From Flectobacillus sp. (lineage in GTDB: Bacteria; Bacteroidota; Bacteroidia; Cytophagales; Spirosomataceae), in assembly GCA_029865665.1 (NCBI GenBank), contig JARXAV010000097.1, forward strand, positions 1 through 6,786: a DNA stretch of 6,786 nt, written 5' to 3'. The notes under the pieces are model-generated. The model was given only the letters and a program-made list of their open reading frames with translations. It was not told where the DNA came from and searched no databases. Below are positions 1-5,048 of this stretch, one piece after another. The position numbers and the translations under genes were made by a program. How positions within the stretch are numbered: the stretch's first letter is position 1; the number at the start of each line of letters is the position of its first letter.

Positions 1-1
1 T

Positions 2-505
2 ATTTATGCGTTGGCTATCAGGAAAGATGATAAAACCCCCGAAACAATTGTCAAACTTTCGGAATTCATGCGGTATTTACTGAAAGATTCTAACCAAAAT
101 GTGGTAGCTCTCGACAAAGAAATTACTTATATCGAAAACTACATAGACCTACAAAAATCTCGTTTACGAAATAGCGTAAGGATACATTATCAGACATCAG
201 GTGATTTTAGAGGATTAACAATTGCTCCGTTGGTCTTGTTTACCTACATCGAAAATGCCTTTAAACATGGAGTCAATCCTGACCAAGATTCTGAAATTTT
301 CACTGAAATTTCAGTCTTAGGAGGAACGCTGACTTTAACGGTAGCGAACAAGCTCGTGACCATGGTAAATAAAGAAACTTCGTTGCATATTGGGTTGCGA
401 AATACCGCAGAGCGTTTAGAAATCATGTACCCCGACAAATACCGATTGGTGATTAACGATACGGATGGGGTCTATCTAGTAACGCTTGAAATCGAATTGA
501 GATAA
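2..505 (+). CDS. LytS/YehU-type sensor histidine kinase, C-terminal part (5' end outside window)
   Basis: This is the C-terminal 167 residues of a histidine kinase of the LytS family (His_kinase plus HATPase_c). The reading frame is open to the left edge, and the first residues, IYALAIRKDDKTPE, are what normally follows the NPHFLFN H-box in this family. The phospho-accepting His and any membrane segments therefore lie upstream, and the TTG at 11 is not a real start. Visible are the helix around FMRYLL, the N-box (APLVLFTYIENAFKHG, Asn codon at 254-256) and the G-box region (LHIGLRNTAERLEIMYP). The ATP-binding core looks intact. Such kinases phosphorylate a LytTR response regulator, and the next gene, 19 bp downstream, is one, so the pair is almost certainly one operon. 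It belongs to a different subgroup from the second kinase at 3191-4177. The signal sensed cannot be judged from this fragment. Confidence 0.93.
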   Translation: MYALAIRKDDKTPETIVKLSEFMRYLLKDSNQNVVALDKEITYIENYIDLQKSRLRNSVRIHYQTSGDFRGLTIAPLVLFTYIENAFKHGVNPDQDSEIFTEISVLGGTLTLTVANKLVTMVNKETSLHIGLRNTAERLEIMYPDKYRLVINDTDGVYLVTLEIELR

Positions 506-524
506 ATGAAAAATTGTAGCGAAA

Positions 525-1220
525 ATGATACAAGCCATTGCTTTAGACGACGAACAGCCTGCTCTCGAAATCATCGAAGCCTTTTGCAGTCAGGTTGATT
601 TTATTGATTTACGCAAAACGTTTACACGGAGTAGCGAAGCAAAACAATACTTGGAAGAATACCCAATTGACTTGGTATTTCTGGATATTAATATGCCCTC
701 TATTTCGGGAATAGACTTCTTCAAAGGACTTTCACGCCCAACAATGGTTATTTTTACAACGGCTTATAGCGAGTACGCCATTGATGGTTTTGAGCTTAAT
801 GCCGTGGATTATTTACTCAAACCATTTACGCCAAAACGTTTTGAACAAGCAGTTCAAAAGGCTTATGAACTCCATAAATTTTATCTTCAAAATAGTCAAG
901 AAGATGGCGAAAGCCTCTATTTTAGAGTAGATTATAGTCTGGTAAAAGTGTTAGTAAATGACATTGTTTACATTGAAGGACTAGATAATTACCTCAAAAT
1001 CTACTTGGAAAATCAAAAGCCTTTAGTGGTGCGGATTACGATGAAAGCGATGCTTGAAAAGTTATCAAAAGATGCTTTTGTTCGAGTACATCGCTCGTTT
1101 ATTGTTCCCTTGAAAAAGATTAAATCGGTTCGTAACAAGATGATTTTTATCGAGCAGGAAGAGATACCAATCGGTATTAGTTTTGAAGATGATTTTTATA
1201 AAGCGTATGGAATTCGCTAA
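525..1220 (+). CDS. LytTR-family response regulator (partner of the upstream kinase)
   Basis: A 231-residue cytoplasmic transcription factor with an N-terminal receiver domain (about 1-118) and a C-terminal LytTR DNA-binding domain (about 130-231). The receiver has all key residues: the acidic pair Asp8/Asp9, the phospho-acceptor Asp54 in VFLDINMP, Thr79 in IFTTAY and Lys99 in DYLLKPF. The LytTR part shows the usual landmarks: IVYIEGLDNYLKIY (148-160), FVRVHRSFIVPLKKI (185-199) and the closing IPIGISF. Length is typical for the family. It starts with ATG 19 bp after the kinase stop, with no Shine-Dalgarno sequence, as is normal in Bacteroidota. Phosphorylation by the upstream kinase should drive binding to paired direct repeats. 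It could bind the repeat pair upstream of the lipoprotein gene at 1984, but the second regulator in the window is an equally valid or better candidate. Confidence 0.95.
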   Translation: MIQAIALDDEQPALEIIEAFCSQVDFIDLRKTFTRSSEAKQYLEEYPIDLVFLDINMPSISGIDFFKGLSRPTMVIFTTAYSEYAIDGFELNAVDYLLKPFTPKRFEQAVQKAYELHKFYLQNSQEDGESLYFRVDYSLVKVLVNDIVYIEGLDNYLKIYLENQKPLVVRITMKAMLEKLSKDAFVRVHRSFIVPLKKIKSVRNKMIFIEQEEIPIGISFEDDFYKAYGIR

Positions 1221-1225
1221 AGGGG

Positions 1226-1264
1226 CAACTGATTTTAACCAGTTGAAAAACCTGTAAGGTTTTT
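1226..1264. terminator. Two short hairpins after the response regulator gene
   Basis: Two inverted repeats sit directly after the RR1 stop. The first is CAACTG/CAGTTG (1226-1231 with 1240-1245, 8-nt loop). The second is AAAAACCT/AGGTTTTT (1246-1253 with 1257-1264, 3-nt loop). The second ends in five T and begins with five A, so it could act as a weak intrinsic terminator in either direction. Its GC content is low, so efficiency is uncertain. It resembles the larger palindrome at 1293-1322. Confidence 0.5.
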
Positions 1265-1292
1265 GATAGATAGTTTGATTTTCAGGTGATTA

Positions 1293-1322
1293 AACCAATA
1301 AGGTTTCAAAACCTTATTGGTT
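1293..1322. terminator. Perfect 14-bp palindrome between convergent genes, probable bidirectional terminator
   Basis: A perfect inverted repeat has arms of 14 bp (1293-1306 and 1309-1322; left arm AACCAATAAGGTTT) with only CA between them. It lies in the 109-bp spacer between RR1 (plus strand) and the Dabb gene (minus strand), which ends 7 bp further on. That position fits a shared terminator for two converging transcripts, although it lacks a strong T-tract outside the stem. The arm shares ACCnnTAAGGTTT with the smaller hairpin at 1246-1264, suggesting that both belong to one family of small dispersed palindromes. Confidence 0.65.
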
Positions 1323-1329
1323 CAGCTCG

Positions 1330-1758
1330 CTACAAAGCAATCGAATCATACACCACTACCTTCGACCAAAGGTGTTTGTTTGCTTCGATAAACGCCTTGT
1401 GTAATGGATGAACTAAATACGCTTCTTCGTCGGCTTTTGTAGCAAATAATAACAAGACCGAAAAAGTATAACTAGCATCGGTAACAGGCTTATCAAATTC
1501 GTTGATAGAGGCTTTACCAATATGTGCTTGTTTGATTTGCTTGATTTTCCCTAAACCTTTTAAACCTGCCAAAAGCTGTTCGTATGCTTTTTTATCTTCT
1601 GGGTCTTTTAACCAAAAAAAGACATGGTGTGAAAAACTAGGTAACGCTTGCGGAGTTGCTGCTTCTGCCGCCTGACTGCCTAAAGCGGCAATGCCTGAAC
1701 CTACTACCAAACTTTGAGTTGTTTTTTTGAGAAAGTTTCTACGTGCGATGGATTTCAT
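1330..1758 (-). CDS. Tat-exported Dabb (stress-responsive A/B barrel) domain protein
   Basis: A 142-residue protein with an N-terminal twin-arginine signal (ARRNFLKK, Arg6-Arg7, then a hydrophobic stretch to about residue 28 and a likely cleavage near AEA/ATP at 32-35). A single Dabb domain follows (about 42-140). Dabb landmarks are HHVFFWLK (44-51), the KIKQIKQAHIG strand (71-81), YTFSVLLLF (97-105) and HPLHKAF (117-123) with WSKVVVYDS at the end. Dabb proteins form dimeric ferredoxin-like barrels. Some bind or cyclise small hydrophobic ligands, but the function of the exported Bacteroidota version is unknown. The ATG at 1758 is chosen because it places the Tat motif at the very N-terminus; an in-frame ATG at 1809 would add 17 residues without signal-peptide character. 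The gene stands alone on the minus strand, diverging from the lipoprotein gene at 1984. Confidence 0.9.
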   Translation of the reverse strand: MKSIARRNFLKKTTQSLVVGSGIAALGSQAAEAATPQALPSFSHHVFFWLKDPEDKKAYEQLLAGLKGLGKIKQIKQAHIGKASINEFDKPVTDASYTFSVLLLFATKADEEAYLVHPLHKAFIEANKHLWSKVVVYDSIAL

Positions 1759-1879
1759 TTTATACTGATTGGGATTGAAATAGATAATTATTTTTGGACT
1801 TATAGCCAAGATATAGAAAAGCTATCTTATTCCTATCCATTTGTAAGGGTTTTCCTATAAACTGCTTGGTATTTGCCTA

Positions 1880-1907
1880 GTTAACCACAACAATTAGGGT
1901 ATTCACC
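1880..1907 (+). promoter_or_regulatory. Putative LytTR operator A upstream of the first DUF3500 lipoprotein
   Basis: A direct repeat of GTTAACCACAA (1880-1890) and ATTCACCACAA (1901-1911), 9 of 11 identical, has a start-to-start distance of exactly 21 bp. Two direct half-sites two helical turns apart is the known architecture of LytTR-domain binding sites (AgrA, AlgR and related regulators), and the GTTnA core fits the general LytTR consensus. Pairs with the same spacing occur upstream of 3191 and 5049. The assignment is inferred from pattern only. Confidence 0.5.
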
Positions 1908-1937
1908 ACAAAGCCCAATACGATAAGCAACATACTT

Positions 1938-1945
1938 TAGTTTTT
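1938..1945 (+). promoter_or_regulatory. Possible -7 element of the first lipoprotein gene
   Basis: TAGTTTTT differs by one base from the Bacteroidota -7 consensus TAnnTTTG. It starts 37 bp after the second half-site of operator A, close to the 38-40 bp seen at the other two operators. No TTTG-like -33 box is visible, which would suit an activator-dependent promoter. TACTTTAG at 1933 is an equally near match, so this is tentative. Confidence 0.25.
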
Positions 1946-1983
1946 AACGGTCTTAGAAGTAGCAACCAACAAAAAGCAAACGT

Positions 1984-3063
1984 ATGAAATTTCAACACAC
2001 ATTTTTGAGTATTGCTGCCGTAGCAGGAATACTCGCACTTTCTTGTAGTAAGTCATCGGTTGACCCAACGACCACCACGACAACTACAACAACGACTACC
2101 ACTACTACTTCAGATTGTAGCACTCAAACAACCACAGCGGCCAAAGTAGCTTGTTTGGCGGAGGCATTTAAGGCAACCTTGACGGCTACGCAAATCGCTA
2201 GTTTACAGATTGACTTAACTAAAACTAACGCTGCTAAATGGTCAAACCTTCCTGGAGGAGTAAAGATTAGGAACGGGGTAGAATTTAGTACCTTAACCGA
2301 TGCTCAATTGAAAGCAGCAAAAGCGGTTATTGAAGCGGCATCGGGTACAACAGCCGATGAGGGTTATGCAGAGTTTTCGCAAATTAATGCGGCAGATACC
2401 TATTTGGGTCTAAAAGCAGGAAGCGGATATTCTGAAAAATTATACATCATTGCTTTCTTAGGAACACCAAGTGCAACAGGAACGTGGATGTTGCAATTTG
2501 GAGGACACCATTATGCTCAAAATATTACCTACAGTAAGGGGGCAGTCGTAAGTAGTACTCCTTCGCACCAAGGGGTTGAGCCTTTGTCGTTTACGAGTGG
2601 TTCAAATACCTACGCTCCATTAAAGTCAGAACAAGCGGGGATGTTGGCTATGTTGTCGAGTTTATCGACTACGCAATTAGCTTCTGCCAAACTTTCGGCA
2701 ACGTTTAGCGACGTATTACTAGGGCCTGGAAAAGATGGACAATTCCCTACAACTAAGCAAGGCTTAAAAGTAAGTACGCTTTCGACCGCTCAAAAAGCCT
2801 TGGTTTTAGCTGCCATGAAACCATGGACACAGGACGTGGATGACGCAACGGGAACATCCATGTTGGCGATTTACGAAAAGGAATTAGACGAAACCTATAT
2901 TGCTTATTCGGGGAATGCGACTTTAGCAAATAATGCCGACTATGTACGAATTGACGGCCCAAGTGTTTGGATAGAATTGGTTTGTCAGTCGGGGGTAGTT
3001 TATACGGCTATTCATTACCATTCGATTTATCGTGATCATACTCGTGATTATAACGGCTTATAA
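1984..3063 (+). CDS. DUF3500-type surface lipoprotein with a poly-Thr linker (Lipo1)
   Basis: A 359-residue protein with an SPII signal (hydrophobic 7-20, lipobox ALSC with Cys21). A tether follows that includes 14 consecutive Thr (29-42), then a domain from about residue 54 to the end. I assign the domain to DUF3500 (PF12006) from recall of its motifs: FLGTPSATGTWMLQFGGHH (His175, His176), a TP..QGVEP segment (192-200), LDETY (301-305), DGPSVWIE (324-331) and HYHSIYRD (His344, His346, Arg350, Asp351) followed by DY. Function is unknown; the invariant His-rich motifs could bind metal, which is inference. It should be anchored to a membrane facing the periplasm or outside. It lies between two LytTR systems, has a 21-bp-spaced repeat pair upstream and an intrinsic terminator after it, so it is probably a single-gene transcript. 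A clear paralogue is at 5049-6446. ATG 1984 gives a proper signal peptide. Confidence 0.85.
   Translation: MKFQHTFLSIAAVAGILALSCSKSSVDPTTTTTTTTTTTTTTSDCSTQTTTAAKVACLAEAFKATLTATQIASLQIDLTKTNAAKWSNLPGGVKIRNGVEFSTLTDAQLKAAKAVIEAASGTTADEGYAEFSQINAADTYLGLKAGSGYSEKLYIIAFLGTPSATGTWMLQFGGHHYAQNITYSKGAVVSSTPSHQGVEPLSFTSGSNTYAPLKSEQAGMLAMLSSLSTTQLASAKLSATFSDVLLGPGKDGQFPTTKQGLKVSTLSTAQKALVLAAMKPWTQDVDDATGTSMLAIYEKELDETYIAYSGNATLANNADYVRIDGPSVWIELVCQSGVVYTAIHYHSIYRDHTRDYNGL
2068..2109 (+). repeat. (ACN)14 tract encoding 14 threonines
   Basis: Fourteen consecutive ACN codons encode Thr29 to Thr42, just after the lipidated Cys. All four Thr codons are used in mixed order, so it is not a clean microsatellite. 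It probably serves as a flexible, possibly glycosylatable stalk between the lipid anchor and the folded domain. Confidence 0.85.
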
Positions 3064-3070
3064 TTTTTAG

Positions 3071-3117
3071 GAAGGAGGTTGACTAGCAGTTTGATGCCTA
3101 TTCAACCCCCTTTTTTT
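3071..3117 (+). terminator. Intrinsic terminator of the first lipoprotein gene
   Basis: Beginning 8 bp after the Lipo1 stop, GAAGG-A-GGTTGA (3071-3082) pairs with TCAACC-C-CCTTT (3102-3113) with a single A/C mismatch and a 19-nt loop. The loop can form an inner GCA/TGC pairing. Seven T follow (3111-3117). This is a standard Rho-independent terminator. Its 3' arm overlaps the first half-site of operator B. Confidence 0.78.
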
Positions 3118-3127
3118 CCTGTTCACC
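3100..3127 (+). promoter_or_regulatory. Putative LytTR operator B upstream of the HK2-RR2 operon
   Basis: ATTCAAC (3100-3106) and GTTCACC (3121-3127) form a direct repeat with a 21-bp start-to-start distance. Seventeen bases (CTTTTTTTCCTGTTCAC, 3110-3126) are identical to 4948-4964 in operator C, where they hold the same position relative to the half-sites. The operator ends 8 bp before the predicted -33 region, suiting activation. The first half-site is also the terminator arm of the preceding gene, so it is the least independent part of the evidence. Confidence 0.48.
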
Positions 3128-3135
3128 TTTAATTT

Positions 3136-3168
3136 TTAGCAAAAGAGTAGATTAAATGGATACATTTG
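3136..3168 (+). promoter_or_regulatory. Bacteroidota-type promoter of the HK2-RR2 operon
   Basis: TACATTTG (3161-3168) is a perfect match to the Bacteroidota -7 consensus TAnnTTTG. TTAG (3136-3139), one base from the TTTG -33 element, lies 21 bp upstream, within the accepted spacing. Transcription would start near 3174, giving a leader of about 17 nt before the ATG at 3191. Confidence 0.55.
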
Positions 3169-3190
3169 GGATATTTTTTAATCCTACGCA

Positions 3191-4177
3191 ATGAGCAAAA
3201 ATCGTTCAACTAAGCAGTTCGTTTGGGGTGTGTCACTCTTTGTGGCTTTGTTCGTAAATTTCCCCATCATATTTCTCAATTTACCCCGTTTAAAAGGCTC
3301 GACAATCGCTCAGTTAGATGTGCTTATTCAGATTGCCGTATGCTTTGCTTATGCTATTTTGAGTGCCCAAGCAGTCTATCGAAATACTAAATTTCCTGTT
3401 TCAAAGAGTAAACGGATTATAGAAGGAGCAATCCTTTTTGGGGCTTTTGTAGTGGTGTTATCCTTGTTGAATGTGGTGGTAGTGGGGCTTTCTCCCAAAA
3501 TTATTCCAACAGTTATTGCAAGAGGTTTTTTTGTGTCGGTACTTTCTTATTTTTTGAGCCGTTTTTTGGTAGAAACAGAACGCAAAAACGAGGTATTGTT
3601 AGAAAATGAACACTTAAAGCACGAGAATTTATTGGTGCAACTGACCTCCTTAAAAAATCAGTTAAATCCTCATTTTCTCTTTAATTCCCTAAATACATTG
3701 AGTTGGCTTATCAATGAAGACAAGGACAAAAGTCAACGGTATTTGCAAAAACTCTCGCAAGTGTTACGGTATTCATTGAGTATGCAAGAACAGTCTTTAG
3801 TACCTTTGAAGGAGGAATTGACCTTAATCGAAAGCTATATTTTTATATTACAAATGCGTTTTGGAGACAACCTAAAAGTAGTCGTTGATATGACAACGAC
3901 GGAATTCAAAATTCCTCCTTTGTCGCTTCAATTATTAATCGAAAATGCCATCAAGCATAATGTGATTTCAAAAACATCACCCTTACATATTTGGATTGAA
4001 CAACAGGTAGAAAATCAAACCCTTAGTGTGCGAAATTCGCTTCATATCAAGGCAAATTCAGAAGGTACAGGAATAGGACTGGTCAATCTCAACGAGCGAT
4101 TTAAGATTTTAGCTAATCGTGAAATTGTTATTCAGAAAGATGAATCTTTTATCGTTATTATTCCCCTAATCGCATGA
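3191..4177 (+). CDS. Four-TM LytS-type sensor histidine kinase (HK2)
   Basis: A complete 328-residue membrane kinase. Four hydrophobic segments (about 10-31, 40-63, 77-100 and 104-125) form a compact membrane sensor with almost no extracytoplasmic loop. A charged coiled-coil linker follows (about 127-152). The His_kinase H-box is LKNQLNPHFLFNSLNTL, with phospho-acceptor His161. The HATPase part has the N-box LLIENAIKHN (Asn252) and G-box GTGIGLVNLNERF (292-304). All catalytic motifs are intact. Small sensors without an external domain often sense membrane-associated cues, which is inference here. The stop overlaps the next start by 4 bp (ATGA), so the kinase and regulator are translationally coupled. 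Upstream lie a good -7 promoter element and a 21-bp-spaced repeat pair, suggesting autoregulation. It is not a close duplicate of HK1: loop lengths and N-box context differ. Confidence 0.95.
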   Translation: MSKNRSTKQFVWGVSLFVALFVNFPIIFLNLPRLKGSTIAQLDVLIQIAVCFAYAILSAQAVYRNTKFPVSKSKRIIEGAILFGAFVVVLSLLNVVVVGLSPKIIPTVIARGFFVSVLSYFLSRFLVETERKNEVLLENEHLKHENLLVQLTSLKNQLNPHFLFNSLNTLSWLINEDKDKSQRYLQKLSQVLRYSLSMQEQSLVPLKEELTLIESYIFILQMRFGDNLKVVVDMTTTEFKIPPLSLQLLIENAIKHNVISKTSPLHIWIEQQVENQTLSVRNSLHIKANSEGTGIGLVNLNERFKILANREIVIQKDESFIVIIPLIA

Positions 4178-4929
4178 AAATAGTCATAATAGAAGATGAA
4201 ATAGCAGCATCTAATCAGTTGCGATTTCTGTTAAATCAGTTAGGGATTTCGCATGAAATATTAGCAGTTATCGAAACCGTTGAGGAGGGTATTACATGGT
4301 TTACGACGAACGAAAGTCCCGATTTAATTTTTTCGGATATTCAATTGGCGGATGGTATTTCCTTTGAAATTTACGAGCAAGTTCAAGTCACGACTCCCAT
4401 CATTTTTACGACTGCTTTTGACGAATATGCCATTCGTGCCTTTAAACTCAATAGCGTAGATTATATCTTGAAACCCATTGATGCTGAGTCGCTTCGCTTT
4501 TCGATTGATAAGTTTGAGAATCAGCAATTAATAAAGCTAGAAAAGCTAAATACCTTAATACAGGAACAGGCATTTTCTCAAAAAAGTTATCGGAAAAGCT
4601 TTTTAGTCCGCCATCGTGACAAGTTTTTGCCAATTAAATCAAACGAGTTTGCTTATATTTTTATAGAGAATGGATTGGTTTTTGGACAATTGTGCGACGG
4701 GCGAAAATTGATGTTAGATTTTAAGTTAGAAGATCTAGAAGAACAGCTTGACCCACAGGAATTTGTTCGGGCAAATCGACAATATATTCTTTCCAGAACG
4801 TGTATTGTTGCCTTAAAATCTTATATCAACAGTCGAGTGCTTGTGCATGTTCAGCCCGTAGCTCCCTTTGAGGTCATTATCAGTAAAGAAAAGGTGACGG
4901 CTTTTAAAAAGTGGTTCGAGCAAGGTTAA
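4174..4929 (+). CDS. LytTR-family response regulator (RR2)
   Basis: A 251-residue transcription factor with a receiver domain at about 1-118, a helical linker at 118-138 and a LytTR domain at about 140-251. The receiver is intact: Glu7/Asp8, phospho-acceptor Asp55 in LIFSDIQLADG, Thr80 in IIFTTAF and Lys100 in DYILKPID. LytTR landmarks are FLVRHRDKFLPI (143-154), IAYIFIENG-like YIFIENG (161-167), FVRANRQYILS (197-207) and VIISKEKVTAFKKW at the end. The start overlaps the kinase stop (ATGA at 4174-4177), so it pairs with HK2. Its position between two DUF3500 lipoprotein genes, with repeat pairs before its own operon and before both lipoproteins, makes it the leading candidate for their regulator. 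Sequence divergence from RR1 argues against a recent duplication of the whole two-component module. Confidence 0.95.
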   Translation: MKIVIIEDEIAASNQLRFLLNQLGISHEILAVIETVEEGITWFTTNESPDLIFSDIQLADGISFEIYEQVQVTTPIIFTTAFDEYAIRAFKLNSVDYILKPIDAESLRFSIDKFENQQLIKLEKLNTLIQEQAFSQKSYRKSFLVRHRDKFLPIKSNEFAYIFIENGLVFGQLCDGRKLMLDFKLEDLEEQLDPQEFVRANRQYILSRTCIVALKSYINSRVLVHVQPVAPFEVIISKEKVTAFKKWFEQG

Positions 4930-4937
4930 AAACGACG

Positions 4938-4965
4938 GTTCACTAGGCTTTTTTTCCTGTTCACT
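4938..4965 (+). promoter_or_regulatory. Putative LytTR operator C upstream of the second DUF3500 lipoprotein
   Basis: GTTCACTAGG (4938-4947) and GTTCACTTGG (4959-4968) are a direct repeat, 9 of 10 identical, 21 bp apart start to start, with a T7 tract in the spacer. It begins 9 bp after the RR2 stop and 111 bp before the lipoprotein ATG; operator A lies 104 bp before its gene. It is the best-conserved of the three pairs. Binding by a LytTR protein is inferred from the architecture. Confidence 0.55.
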
Positions 4966-4996
4966 TGGAAAGCGATTTTCTGACCCCACCCTTTGA

Positions 4997-5004
4997 AACC
5001 TTTG
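4997..5004 (+). promoter_or_regulatory. Possible -7 element of the second lipoprotein gene
   Basis: AACCTTTG is one base from TAnnTTTG and starts 38 bp after the second half-site of operator C. It would give a leader of about 40 nt. No recognisable -33 TTTG lies at the right distance, so an activator may be needed. The call is weak by itself. Confidence 0.27.
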
Positions 5005-5048
5005 TACGTTATGGATGCAAGTACTTAACATATAAACAACCATCTCGT

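Noticed and set aside
11..13. TTG start codon for the first kinase fragment
   Set aside because: The frame is open to the window edge, and the upstream residues IYA match the sequence that follows the H-box in LytS kinases, so the gene begins outside the window.
1759..1809. Longer N-terminus for the Dabb gene (ATG at 1809)
   Set aside because: It adds 17 residues before a Tat signal that should be near the N-terminus; ATG 1758 gives a normal signal peptide.
4929..4956. Intrinsic terminator after RR2
   Set aside because: There is a T7 tract, but I find no stable GC-rich stem in front of it; readthrough from RR2 into Lipo2 remains possible.
4965..5048. Longer N-terminus for Lipo2 (ATG at 4965)
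   Set aside because: This start overlaps the repeat pair and possible -7 element and would bury the SPII signal peptide 28 residues inside the protein.
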